Positions 55,684 to 64,000 of a stretch of DNA of 64,000 nucleotides are shown in pieces. Made by a program: the position numbers and the translations under genes. The stretch is from Pseudoalteromonas sp. N1230-9. Lineage in GTDB: Bacteria > Pseudomonadota > Gammaproteobacteria > Enterobacterales > Alteromonadaceae. The notes under the pieces are model-generated. The model made no database searches. It saw only the letters and a program-made list of their open reading frames with translations, and was not told the DNA's origin. Every line of letters begins with the position of its first letter. The stretch's first letter is position 1. The stretch covers positions 1,490,001 to 1,554,000 of the forward strand of contig NZ_CP090419.1 of NCBI RefSeq assembly GCF_032716425.1, in the 5' to 3' direction.

Positions 55684-56631
55684 TTATCGATCTGCCACTG
55701 TGCTTGCAAAAGCAATAAGCTCTCTGCGCAGCCATTGATGTGGGTTTGAATGGTGTAGTAGCGGGCTCCACAGCATTTTCACTTCAATTGGTACGATTTG
55801 AAATGGCACAGGGCTTATTACTAAATCAGTATGTTTTGTTAATAACATGGCTTGTCGACGTGGCAGGGTCGCGATGAGGTTTTTTGATTGGCACAATAAA
55901 CTTGCAACCATGTAATGGCGGGTAAATACACGAATATTACGAGTTTGTTCTAATTGCCATAACGCTTCATCAACCCAACCTAGTTTTTGACTGCCAGATT
56001 TATTTGTTACTGCCGTTTCTGCGCCCCAGCCTGCACGGTTTACCCATATATGCTCTTGTTTTAGGTAGCTCTCAAGTGACTGTGTGAGTAAATAAGGGTT
56101 TTCGGGATGGCTCAAGCAGCAGTAATTATCGCGCCAAACACTGGCTTGATGAAAAGAGCGAGGAAGGCCGTTAAAGCGGTTAATCGCTAAATCGATAGTG
56201 CCTTTTTCCATGTCTTGTAGGGTTACGTCACTGGGGCTCAAAATATCGAAATTAAGCCCTGGATTCTGCGTTAACTGGTTTGTAATAAATGGGGCTATTA
56301 ATGTTGATTCTAGATAATCATTGGCCATAATACGAAAGGTTATAGTGGCGCTACTTGGATCAAACTGTTCACTTGGTTGAGTAATTTCTTCTGCCATTTT
56401 CAGCAATGACTCTATTTCAGGCTTAAGACTTAGGGCTTTTGCTGTTGGCGTCATTGTACCTGCAGCTCGCACTAATAGTGGGTCATCAAATAAATCACGC
56501 AGTCGTTTAAGTGCATTACTCATCGCTGGTTGTGTTAAGGCAAGTTTATTTGCTGCCTTAGACACACTTTGCTCGTCGATGAGCACATTTAGGTACACCA
56601 AAAGGTTGAGGTCAACATGCCTAATATTCAT
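55684..56631 (-). CDS. LysR family transcriptional regulator
   Basis: This 315-residue regulator has an N-terminal winged HTH (DLNLLVYLNVLIDEQSVSKAANKLALTQPAMSNALKRLRDLFDDPLLVRAAGTMTPTAKA) and a substrate-binding-like effector domain. The N terminus is of the NodD/SyrM-like subgroup, by recollection. It is divergent from aceK across 105 bases, where TTAATT-ATCTA-AATTAA (near 56665-56681) could be a LysR site, and upstream of the Cys/His-rich gene. Control of aceK is plausible but unproven. Confidence 0.9.
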   Translation of the reverse strand: MNIRHVDLNLLVYLNVLIDEQSVSKAANKLALTQPAMSNALKRLRDLFDDPLLVRAAGTMTPTAKALSLKPEIESLLKMAEEITQPSEQFDPSSATITFRIMANDYLESTLIAPFITNQLTQNPGLNFDILSPSDVTLQDMEKGTIDLAINRFNGLPRSFHQASVWRDNYCCLSHPENPYLLTQSLESYLKQEHIWVNRAGWGAETAVTNKSGSQKLGWVDEALWQLEQTRNIRVFTRHYMVASLLCQSKNLIATLPRRQAMLLTKHTDLVISPVPFQIVPIEVKMLWSPLLHHSNPHQWLRRELIAFASTVADR

Positions 56632-56736
56632 CTGATCAATCTTATTTATTCTTGCTATTAATTATCTAAATTAAAGCGTGCTTGCTATGGTGTGTAAACA
56701 GCACCATTAAAATAATCAGTATAAGCGACATTAATA

Positions 56737-58539
56737 ATGCCAAATGAAGTTATACAACAAAAAACGCAATCAGAGCAATTAACACAGGTTATAGCCACTA
56801 AGCTTGCACGTGCAGTCTTCGCTGGCTTTGAAGCTATGTTTGCGGAGTTTTTAAATATTACATTAGGTGCACAAAGTCGTTTTGAGCAGTGCCAATGGCA
56901 GCAAGTTCAACAGATGATGAAGTTACGCTTACAAGTCTACGAAGGGCAAGTGAGTAAAGTCAGCAGCGCGGTAAAAATCATTGCATACAGTGAAGTGGAT
57001 GACCCTGCACTTTGGCTTTTAGCGAAACAGATTTATGGTGAGATGGTACAAAATCATGAAAATCAACCTATAGCTCATACATTTTTTAATTCGACATTTG
57101 GCGCTATTTGGGACTCTCGAAAGATCCGTAATGTTCATTTATTTGTTTTAAAGGCTCGTTATCGATTAGGGCCTAGACCATTTGATTCTTTAGTGAGTCG
57201 CATCTCACTCAAAGATGGTTTCGATGAGGCTGTTTCGTCATTAATTAAGCGCCATGTATTTCGGGTTGGCTATGCAAACTTTGACGATGATGTAGCGCTT
57301 TTGCAGCGCACATTGATTGCAGGCGCCAAACATCAATGCCCACAAGTATATCAATTACTCACTCTTAACGATGGTTACATTGAATATGCCAACTCCTTAT
57401 TTTTTAGAAACAAAGCGTGCTACATAATAGGACGATGCATTGCAAAAAATGGCGATAACATGCCATTTGCCATTGCTCTATTGAATACAGAGCGAGGCCT
57501 CGAGATTGATGCTGTGATGATGGGAGCTGACCAACTGAGCTTACTTTTTGGTTTCGCACGCACTTATTTTATGGTGGATACGGACCAGCCAGCTCGTTAC
57601 GTTGATTACTTAAGTGTGTTAATGCCTCACAAGCAACGTTTTGAACTGTTCAATGCGATAGGATTTATTAAACATGCAAAAACAGAGTTCTATCGTTACA
57701 AAGTGGATACGACTCGCAGCAGTCCTAGTGATGATAAATATGTTATTGCCCCAGGCACACCTGGGATGGTGATGTTAGTGTTTACAACACCTTGCTCAGA
57801 TTACGTTTATAAAGTAATAAAAGATAAGTTCAACGCACCAAAAACAGCCACGAAAAAGCAAGTCATGGCGAAATACGATTATGTAAAACAAGCAGATCGT
57901 GTGGGTCGCCTAGTTGATACACATGAATTTCGTTATCTTGCTTTTGACTTAAGCCGTTTTAGTGATGAACTATTACAGACAATGCAGCAGCAAATCGGTG
58001 ATAGTTTAGTCATGTCAGGCAATGCACTCATCCTTCGTCATGTTTACGTAGAGCGCAAAATGACACCGCTAAATTTGTATATTAAACAATGCGATGAGCG
58101 AAAGCTCGAACAGGTGATGAACGATTACGGGAAAGCAATTAAGGAACTTGCCGGTGCGAATATCTTCCCTGGAGATATGTTGATGAAGAACTTTGGTGTG
58201 ACGCGATGGGGGAGAGTGGTGTTTTATGATTATGACGAAATTTGCCCATTAACTGATTGCAACTTTAGAGAATTACCGCAAACAGATGATGCGTTAGACG
58301 AGCTCAGTAGTGATAGTTATTTTGATATTGCTGATAATGACATTTTTCCTAGTCAATTCAATGTATTCTTTAGTGTTAATGAAGCCGCATTTTCGTTCTT
58401 TAAGCATCATCACAATGATATTTTTACCACAACCATGTGGCAAGATATTCAAAGAGCAATAAATAATGGTCAACTATTTGATGTATATCCTTATAAACAG
58501 TCTTGGCGTTTCTCGCAGATGAGAAAATCTCAACCTTAA
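56737..58539 (+). CDS. aceK: Isocitrate dehydrogenase kinase/phosphatase
   Basis: AceK phosphorylates and dephosphorylates the active-site serine of isocitrate dehydrogenase, switching carbon between the TCA cycle and the glyoxylate shunt. The 600-residue protein has family stretches YVIAPGTPGMVMLVFTTPCSDYVYKVIKDKF (ATP loop), YVKQADRVGRLVDTHEFRYLAFD, ERKMTPLNLYI and NIFPGDMLMKNFGVTRWGRVVFYDYDEICPL (catalytic loop and metal Asp). The kinase-like C-terminal half follows a regulatory domain. aceA and aceB are not adjacent; the partner icd is 1.6 kb upstream. Confidence 0.96.
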   Translation: MPNEVIQQKTQSEQLTQVIATKLARAVFAGFEAMFAEFLNITLGAQSRFEQCQWQQVQQMMKLRLQVYEGQVSKVSSAVKIIAYSEVDDPALWLLAKQIYGEMVQNHENQPIAHTFFNSTFGAIWDSRKIRNVHLFVLKARYRLGPRPFDSLVSRISLKDGFDEAVSSLIKRHVFRVGYANFDDDVALLQRTLIAGAKHQCPQVYQLLTLNDGYIEYANSLFFRNKACYIIGRCIAKNGDNMPFAIALLNTERGLEIDAVMMGADQLSLLFGFARTYFMVDTDQPARYVDYLSVLMPHKQRFELFNAIGFIKHAKTEFYRYKVDTTRSSPSDDKYVIAPGTPGMVMLVFTTPCSDYVYKVIKDKFNAPKTATKKQVMAKYDYVKQADRVGRLVDTHEFRYLAFDLSRFSDELLQTMQQQIGDSLVMSGNALILRHVYVERKMTPLNLYIKQCDERKLEQVMNDYGKAIKELAGANIFPGDMLMKNFGVTRWGRVVFYDYDEICPLTDCNFRELPQTDDALDELSSDSYFDIADNDIFPSQFNVFFSVNEAAFSFFKHHHNDIFTTTMWQDIQRAINNGQLFDVYPYKQSWRFSQMRKSQP

Positions 58540-58601
58540 ATCCTTAATCGGAACAAAGAACTAGCGTAAGCTAAGCAGTTCATAAAACAAGGATAGAGAT
58601 A

Positions 58602-58997
58602 ATGAAAAAAATAACGCTTATTGCAAGTTTGCTACTTAGTATCAATGTGAATGCCAATCCATTACTTGGCAGCTGGCAGTTTATTGAAGGAAAATACGCT
58701 GTTGAAGATGGCTATGTCACAGCGAAAGCCCCCGAATTGAGCTCGGTAAAATTAATCACTGACTCTCATTTTAGTTACATAACACAAAAAAATGGCAAGT
58801 TTCACTATGCTGGTGGTGGTGAATATATTCTTAAAGAGCAACAATTTATCGAAACATTTTCGTATGGTAATGTACCTTCATTATTAGGAAAAACGATGGC
58901 ATTTGATTACAAAGTTGAAGGCGATGTTTGGCACCATACTTTGTACGAAAATGGCAAATTGATTGAAGCCGAAACATGGCGACGCATTATAAAATAG
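58602..58997 (+). CDS. Secreted lipocalin-like protein
   Basis: This 131-residue protein has signal peptide MKKITLIASLLLSINVNA and a beta-rich mature domain: NPLLGSWQFIEGKYAV at the start is like the lipocalin GxW, and WHHTLYENGKLIEAETWRRI at the end. The family is uncertain and the function unknown. Its stop codon lies 8 bases before the quinone-oxidoreductase start, so they are likely co-transcribed. Confidence 0.68.
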   Translation: MKKITLIASLLLSINVNANPLLGSWQFIEGKYAVEDGYVTAKAPELSSVKLITDSHFSYITQKNGKFHYAGGGEYILKEQQFIETFSYGNVPSLLGKTMAFDYKVEGDVWHHTLYENGKLIEAETWRRIIK

Positions 58998-59005
58998 GGG
59001 CTGCT

Positions 59006-59968
59006 ATGCGTTACATAAAGCACGAAGATTCAAACTTACACTTTGCACAGATTAACCCACCAGAGATAAAACCACACGAAGTGTTAGTTAAGGTCGCCGC
59101 TGTTGGTGTTAATCGTGCTGACTGTATGCAGCGACAAGGGAAATATCCAGCTCCTGCTGGAGATAGCCCTATACTGGGGCTTGAATGTGCAGGGGTGGTT
59201 GTTGAGCAGGGTGACAAAGTGACTAAAGATTGGTTAAATCAGCGGGTTTTTACTTTGTGTGCAGGTGGTGCATATAGCGAATATGTAGCGGTAGATGCGG
59301 CTCAATTAATGCCCTTAGCTGATTCAATGACCATGGCACAAGGGGCTGCGATAAGTGAGGTCTATTTGACGGCTTATTCTGCCTTGTTTCAATTTGGCGG
59401 TCTTAAAGAAGGACACACTGCACTTATTCATGCAGGAGCCAGCGGGGTAGGTGGTGCAGCAATTCAAATGGCGAAAAGCATCGGTGCGAATGTTGTGGTG
59501 ACAGCAGGAAGTGAAGAGAAGTGTCATCATGCAAAAGCAATGGGTGCTGATCATGCTATCAATTATAAAACAACCGATTTTGTCGAGTATATGAAAAACA
59601 ATGAGCTCACAGCGAATACCATTGTTGATCCTGTTTCTGGTAGCTACTTAAACAAAAACGCCCATGTTGCAGCCATGGATTGCCAAATAGTTATGCTGGC
59701 ATTTTTGGATAACCGCTTTGCAGAGGTTGATTTCGCTCGATTGCTTAGTAAACGAATTTCTTTTCATGCTTCTACGCTGAGGAATCGCAGCAATGAATTT
59801 AAGCGTACCTTGCGCGACCAGTTTATTTCACGTTTTTATGACACATTAGCTGCTGGTGGCTTTGATTATAATATCTATAAAACGCTCAATTGGGCACAGG
59901 CAAGTGAAGCGCATCGAATTTTGGATAACAACGAAAACGCAGGCAAAGTAGTGTTATTAGTTGAATAA
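59006..59968 (+). CDS. NAD(P)H-quinone oxidoreductase (zinc-free MDR, PIG3-like)
   Basis: This 320-residue medium-chain dehydrogenase/reductase has NRADCMQRQGKYPAPAGDSPILGLECAGVVV, a nucleotide-binding AxxGxxG (HAGASGVGGAAIQMAKSIGANVVVTAGS), and lacks the zinc cysteines, as in quinone oxidoreductases of the TP53I3/PIG3 group. MRYIKHED at 59006 with AGGGG 7 bases upstream is chosen over the longer frame from 58976, which overlaps the previous gene. Confidence 0.9.
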   Translation: MRYIKHEDSNLHFAQINPPEIKPHEVLVKVAAVGVNRADCMQRQGKYPAPAGDSPILGLECAGVVVEQGDKVTKDWLNQRVFTLCAGGAYSEYVAVDAAQLMPLADSMTMAQGAAISEVYLTAYSALFQFGGLKEGHTALIHAGASGVGGAAIQMAKSIGANVVVTAGSEEKCHHAKAMGADHAINYKTTDFVEYMKNNELTANTIVDPVSGSYLNKNAHVAAMDCQIVMLAFLDNRFAEVDFARLLSKRISFHASTLRNRSNEFKRTLRDQFISRFYDTLAAGGFDYNIYKTLNWAQASEAHRILDNNENAGKVVLLVE

Positions 59969-60021
59969 CACTAAAACGCCCATATAATTCCTTTACATTC
60001 GAAGTCTAAGCAAAGGTTAGT

Positions 60022-60276
60022 ATGAACCCGATTATAGAAACTCTAAAAGAACATAATGTAAGTGACGAACAAGTGCATGCGTTGTTCAGTGCTTTCTTAG
60101 AGAACCCAATGTTGGCGATGGCGCAAATACAACAACTTGGTATCCCACCAGAGAAACTACAGCAGTTAATGGCGCTGGTAATGACACAGCCGAATCTAAT
60201 TAAAGATGCAGCTGAGTCACTCGGTATTAATGCTGAGCAAGTTGAGCAGGCTAAACAACAGTTTAAAAATCAATAG
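60022..60276 (+). CDS. DUF2999 family protein
   Basis: This 84-residue helical protein has MNPIIETLKEHNVSDEQVHALFSAFLENPMLAMAQIQQLGIPPEKLQQLM, which matches the DUF2999 family of Vibrionales and Alteromonadales as I recall it. The function is unknown. It converges on the PilZ gene with a 6-base gap and no clear terminator between them. Confidence 0.8.
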   Translation: MNPIIETLKEHNVSDEQVHALFSAFLENPMLAMAQIQQLGIPPEKLQQLMALVMTQPNLIKDAAESLGINAEQVEQAKQQFKNQ

Positions 60277-60282
60277 ATTAGT

Positions 60283-60984
60283 TTAATCTATATCAATTGC
60301 ATAAGCTTCTAATAGCTTGTGCAATTTATATTGCTCATCTTCAGCAAACTCAATACCAACATTTAATCGATCGCCTTTCATTTGATTGTTTCTAATGTAT
60401 GCCCTAATAACTTGCGTTGAGCTATCTTGCGGGGAAAGGATATGTACAAAGACTTGGCGACGTTTTAGAGCTAAAAAGCCTGTTTTGACATGGATAGCAA
60501 AGCGACAACCTGTCGGCGAAATATCAATAATCAGTCCATGCAACAATGTTTTATCATCATCTGATGGGTTTTCGGTTACGCTAATTTTTGCAGGGATATG
60601 AGTTTGTAACCTGCTTGCTTCACGTAGTTGGCGACTTTCAATATTTTTTGGGTAAGCTAAATACATCAAACGTTCAGGGCGAACGGTTAATGCAATGATA
60701 TTGGTTGTGAAAGCGACACACTCACCGCGTTGATCTTCAACGATGTAGCGCACAATAGCACCATTGCCTTCAACTAACACATCTTTGAAATCATTTTTAC
60801 CAACTTGTGCAGGGCACTTTAAAATTAAGTACTTTCCGGTTTCATAGCCAACAAGTGTTAACTTAAATCGAATAGAAATAGGGTTACTAAACTGTAAATC
60901 AATTAGCTTGCCGGGCAAGAGGTCTAAGAAAAAGGGTGACTTGTTTGCTAACTGAGGTGTTGTTTTTTCTTTTGTAACATCCAT
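60283..60984 (-). CDS. PilZ-domain flagellar brake protein (YcgR-like)
   Basis: This 233-residue protein has an N-terminal YcgR-type domain (about 1-110: KLIDLQFSNPISIRFKLTLVGYETGKYLILKCP) and a C-terminal PilZ domain. c-di-GMP motifs are visible: RxxxR in LREASRLQTH and DxSxxG in LIIDISPTGCRFAI. It should bind c-di-GMP and slow or redirect flagella or another surface process. No flagellar genes are near. Confidence 0.88.
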   Translation of the reverse strand: MDVTKEKTTPQLANKSPFFLDLLPGKLIDLQFSNPISIRFKLTLVGYETGKYLILKCPAQVGKNDFKDVLVEGNGAIVRYIVEDQRGECVAFTTNIIALTVRPERLMYLAYPKNIESRQLREASRLQTHIPAKISVTENPSDDDKTLLHGLIIDISPTGCRFAIHVKTGFLALKRRQVFVHILSPQDSSTQVIRAYIRNNQMKGDRLNVGIEFAEDEQYKLHKLLEAYAIDID

Positions 60985-61179
60985 TTACGGGTATTTTGTG
61001 ATTATTATTTTCTTTAGTATCTGTTATTCGGAACATAAAATCACTACTACAAAATGGTGAAATTAATTTTTGATTTTAATACTTATTATTTTGTTACATT
61101 TTAAACTGAACTTGCAGTTAGCCAGCGGCGTCTTAATTGACGAATCAAATTTAAATTAACGGGTTCTAGGAAAGGGAAG

Positions 61180-61839
61180 ATGAAAAGATTATATAAACTT
61201 TGGAAAAATAACCGCTCGCTCATTATCTTTATTTGTTTAATGAGCGTATTTAGAAGTGCTGTGGCTGATTGGTATGAAGTACCTACCGCTTCAATGAATC
61301 CAACAATTGTTGAAGGCGATCGAATTCTAACGGATAAAATGGCTTATGATTTGCGGCTTCCATTTACTCACACTTCCTTAATCAGAACAGCTGAACCTGA
61401 AGTGGGAGATATCATTGTTTTTGACTCTAAAGCAGCTAATAATCGCCTAATTAAGCGAGTAATTGGTTTACCAGGTGATACCGTCAGTATGATTAATAAT
61501 GAGCTGATCATTAACGACCAAGCAATCAACTACACAAAGTTAAAAGAGAATGATATTGAGCAAACTTTAATAGAGAACTTGCCTAGCGCGGCACATGTTA
61601 TTCAGGTCTCAAAAACGCCTTCTTTGGTACAGCATTTTTCTAAAGTAACTATTCCTAAGGATATGTATTTAGTAATGGGCGATAACCGTGACAACAGTGC
61701 AGATTCCAGAGTAATAGGTTTTGTACCTCGAGATGAGCTACTTGGTAAAGCCAATAAAGTCATAGTATCACTTGATTATGATAATAATTATTTACCACGC
61801 AAAGAACGTGTTTTAAAGGATTTGTACTCAGCGCCTTAG
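61180..61839 (+). CDS. Signal peptidase I (short paralogue)
   Basis: This 219-residue type I signal peptidase has one N-terminal membrane segment, catalytic Ser38 in EVPTASMNPTIVEGDRIL, catalytic Lys in NNRLIKRVIGLPGD, and box E VMGDNRDNSADSRVIGFV. It is much shorter than E. coli LepB (324) and lies apart from lepA and rnc, so it is likely a second, specialised signal peptidase rather than the housekeeping one. AGGAAAGGGAAG is a strong ribosome-binding site. A terminator follows. Confidence 0.9.
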   Translation: MKRLYKLWKNNRSLIIFICLMSVFRSAVADWYEVPTASMNPTIVEGDRILTDKMAYDLRLPFTHTSLIRTAEPEVGDIIVFDSKAANNRLIKRVIGLPGDTVSMINNELIINDQAINYTKLKENDIEQTLIENLPSAAHVIQVSKTPSLVQHFSKVTIPKDMYLVMGDNRDNSADSRVIGFVPRDELLGKANKVIVSLDYDNNYLPRKERVLKDLYSAP

Positions 61840-61862
61840 TTTCAGTAAAAGTTTTCAGACAA

Positions 61863-61900
61863 AATAAAACCGTTGTGTCTAAAAACACAACGGTTTTATT
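61863..61900. terminator. Bidirectional terminator (signal peptidase / metG)
   Basis: The hairpin has perfect 16-base arms starting AATAAAACCGTTGTGT with loop CTAAAA. A- and T-rich ends make it functional on both strands between the converging genes. Confidence 0.9.
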
Positions 61901-61913
61901 AAGAGCGATAAGA

Positions 61914-63938
61914 TTACATTACGCGCATGCCAGGCTCTGAGCCTTCATCAGGGTTAAGAATATAAATTTCTTTACCGCCAGGGCCTGCTGCTAATACCAT
62001 GCCCTCAGACATACCAAAGCGCATCTTACGAGGCTTAAGGTTTGCTACCATTACCGTGAGCTTTCCTTCAATGTCTTCTGGTGCATACGCAGATTTAATA
62101 CCTGCGAATACTTGGCGAGTTTCGCCACCTAAATCTAAAGTCAGTTTTAATAACTTATCTGCGCCTTCAACATGTTCTGCTTTGGCAATTTTCGCTACGC
62201 GTAAATCAACTTTCGCAAAGTCATCAAACTCAATCTCTGGGCTAATTGGCTCTTTTGCCAATGGGCTGTTTGGGTCGATTTTATCTTTTTCAGCCACAAG
62301 GCTTTCTTTAGATTCTTCAATCATTTTGTTTACTTTATCCATTTCTACACGTTGCATTAACGGTTTGAATTTATTGATTGCGTGACCTTTAAGTGCCGTT
62401 TTAGCGCCTTGCCATGCTAAATCGTCATTTAAGAAGGCTTCAACATTAGCAGCCATACTTGGCAGAACAGGTTTTAAGTAAGTGATAAGTACACGGAACA
62501 TATTTAAACCAAGTGAGCATACATCATGCGCTTCTTGTTGTTTAGTTTCGTCTTTAATTAACACCCATGGAGCTTTAGCATCAATAAACTGATTGGCTTT
62601 ATCTGCAAGCGCCATAATTTCACGAATAGCACGGCTGTATTCACGGTTTTCGTAGTGATTAGCGATACTGTCAGCGGCATTTTGGAATTCGCCTAGTAAT
62701 GCTTCGTCCATAACCGTGTCGCTTAATTTACCGTCAAACTTCTTGGTGATAAAGCTGGCACAACGGCTCGCGATATTAACAACTTTACCTACTAAATCTG
62801 AGTTTACACGCAGTGCGAAATCTTCAAGGTTTAAATCAAGATCAGTAATGCCACCATTAAGTTTTGCAGCATAGTAGTAACGTAAGTACTCTGGATCTAA
62901 GTTATCAAGGTAAGTGCGAGCTTTAACAAAAGTGCCTTTAGATTTTGACATTTTCGCGCCATTTACAGTCACAAAACCATGAGCGAAAACGTTTGTTGGT
63001 TTTCTAAATTTTGCGCCATCAAGCATTGCAGGCCAGAACAAGCTATGGAAATAAATGATATCTTTGCCAATAAAGTGGTAAAGCTCAGCATCTGAATCTT
63101 CAGCCCAAAATGCATCAAAATCGATACCTTTTTTATCACATAAGTTTTTGAAACTCGCCATGTAACCAATTGGTGCATCTAACCAAACATAGAAATACTT
63201 GCCTGGCGCACCTGGAATTTCAAAACCAAAGTAAGGCGCATCACGGCTAATGTCCCATTGTTGCAGGCCATCAGAAAACCATTCGTCCAATTTATTGGCC
63301 ATTTCTTGTTGGATAGAACCAGAATGCAACCATTCTTTTAACATGCCCTCAAATGCTGGTAGGTCAAAGAAGTAGTGTTCAGAGTCTTTTAATACTGGCT
63401 CTGCGCCCGACATTACCGAACGCGGATTAATAAGCTCTGTAGGGCTATAGGTTGCGCCACATGCATCACAGCTGTCGCCATTTTGGTCTTCAGATTTACA
63501 TGTAGGGCATGTACCTGTTACAAATCGGTCAGGTAAGAAAATACCTTTCTCCGGGTCAAAAAGCTGTGAAATAGTGTGCTTTTTGATGTGACCTGCGTCA
63601 TTTAAGCGGTTATAGATAAGTTCACTAAGCGCTTTATTCTCGTCACTGTGGGTACTGTGATAATTATCAAATTCGATATTAAAATCAGCAAAGTCGCGTT
63701 GACGTTCGATGCTGACATTTTTAACCATCTCTTCAGGCGTGATCCCTTGCTTTTGCGCATTAAGCATAATTGGAGTGCCGTGAGCATCGTCTGCACAAAC
63801 ATAGTAGGTCTCATGACCTTGTTGTTTCTGAAAACGTGCCCAAATATCAGTTTGTATATATTCTAATAAATGACCTAAGTGAGTCGGGCCATTGGCATAA
63901 GGTAATGCGCTAGTTATGAGGATCTTTCGCTGTGCCAT
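61914..63938 (-). CDS. metG: Methionine--tRNA ligase
   Basis: This 674-residue class I synthetase has HIGH motif as HLGH in [17 protein letters not shown], a zinc-binding insertion [23 protein letters not shown] in [11 protein letters not shown], and a C-terminal EMAP-like tRNA-binding domain (about 575-674, [14 protein letters not shown]). Start [17 protein letters not shown] at 63938 follows GGA; the longer frame reaching 63986 has no homology. It is the last gene of the window; 62 bases follow it with no gene seen. Confidence 0.97.
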   Translation of the reverse strand: MAQRKILITSALPYANGPTHLGHLLEYIQTDIWARFQKQQGHETYYVCADDAHGTPIMLNAQKQGITPEEMVKNVSIERQRDFADFNIEFDNYHSTHSDENKALSELIYNRLNDAGHIKKHTISQLFDPEKGIFLPDRFVTGTCPTCKSEDQNGDSCDACGATYSPTELINPRSVMSGAEPVLKDSEHYFFDLPAFEGMLKEWLHSGSIQQEMANKLDEWFSDGLQQWDISRDAPYFGFEIPGAPGKYFYVWLDAPIGYMASFKNLCDKKGIDFDAFWAEDSDAELYHFIGKDIIYFHSLFWPAMLDGAKFRKPTNVFAHGFVTVNGAKMSKSKGTFVKARTYLDNLDPEYLRYYYAAKLNGGITDLDLNLEDFALRVNSDLVGKVVNIASRCASFITKKFDGKLSDTVMDEALLGEFQNAADSIANHYENREYSRAIREIMALADKANQFIDAKAPWVLIKDETKQQEAHDVCSLGLNMFRVLITYLKPVLPSMAANVEAFLNDDLAWQGAKTALKGHAINKFKPLMQRVEMDKVNKMIEESKESLVAEKDKIDPNSPLAKEPISPEIEFDDFAKVDLRVAKIAKAEHVEGADKLLKLTLDLGGETRQVFAGIKSAYAPEDIEGKLTVMVANLKPRKMRFGMSEGMVLAAGPGGKEIYILNPDEGSEPGMRVM

Positions 63939-64000
63939 AATCATTCCGAATTGAGGATAACCGCCTTTAAAATACGCGATTATCATATTTTAACCACCTA

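Overview
The window looks like chromosomal DNA of a marine gammaproteobacterium of the order Alteromonadales, most likely Pseudoalteromonas or a close relative. This is inferred from AT-rich coding DNA, protein similarity recalled from memory, and marker gene sets: DUF2066-hda, pheST-ihfA, a trpEGDCFBA operon with a trpC-trpF fusion, rnm(yciV)-yciO-scpA, and an aceK/isocitrate dehydrogenase pair. No database was searched. No phage, transposase, tRNA or CRISPR array was seen.

Layout. 1-1360: 3' end of a 23S rRNA gene, two tandem 5S rRNA genes and the rrn terminator, with REP-like palindromes. 1570-7100: DUF2066 protein, hda, pheS, pheT, ihfA. 7140-16700: a lipoprotein, a long-form GAPDH, a cytosolic-carboxypeptidase-like M14 enzyme, an alanine:sodium symporter, a zinc-ribbon membrane protein, YeaC, a large DUF349 protein and a YceB-like lipoprotein. 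16795-19759: a sigma-54 activator followed by ccoG, which has a near-consensus -24/-12 promoter and TTTCGCGAAA palindromes. 19785-30400: small regulators, an M14 peptidase, an AI-2E-type permease, a PepSY/PhoP-like/histidine kinase operon, YciI, an NSS transporter, a CPBP protease, YciB, an HU paralogue and a DJ-1/PfpI protein. 30467-37390: the complete trp operon on the minus strand. 37473-42580: rnm, yciO, scpA (without scpB next to it), a GIY-YIG protein, VOC, NrtS-like, cytochrome b561 and YceI. 42593-44575: a periplasmic binding protein, a 55-residue small protein and a lipoprotein. 44849-53763: an uncharacterised set of alpha/beta hydrolase, acetoacetate-decarboxylase-like protein, large FAD oxidoreductase, TonB-dependent receptor and 7TMR-DISM hybrid kinase. 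53858-58539: dimeric-type isocitrate dehydrogenase, a Cys/His-rich protein, a LysR regulator and AceK. 58602-63938: a lipocalin-like secreted protein, quinone oxidoreductase, DUF2999, a YcgR-like PilZ protein, a short signal peptidase I and metG.

Most notable. (1) The trp leader carries two complete attenuators in series. Each has its own leader peptide with three consecutive Trp codons (MNKTIQITIWWWHS and MNYIATLTHHWWWRLA), its own antiterminator pairing and its own intrinsic terminator. (2) The sigma-54 activator and ccoG form a local circuit: the same palindrome lies upstream of both genes and a sigma-54 promoter precedes ccoG. (3) The isocitrate dehydrogenase keeps the AceK target serine but lacks several usual NADP-determining residues. 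(4) A 55-codon gene at 43557-43724 has a start, a ribosome-binding site and its own terminator.

Starts were moved from the longest reading frame where a ribosome-binding site, promoter or family alignment supported it (hda, ccoG, trpB, HU, metG, VOC, YceI, M14 peptidase, quinone oxidoreductase and others).
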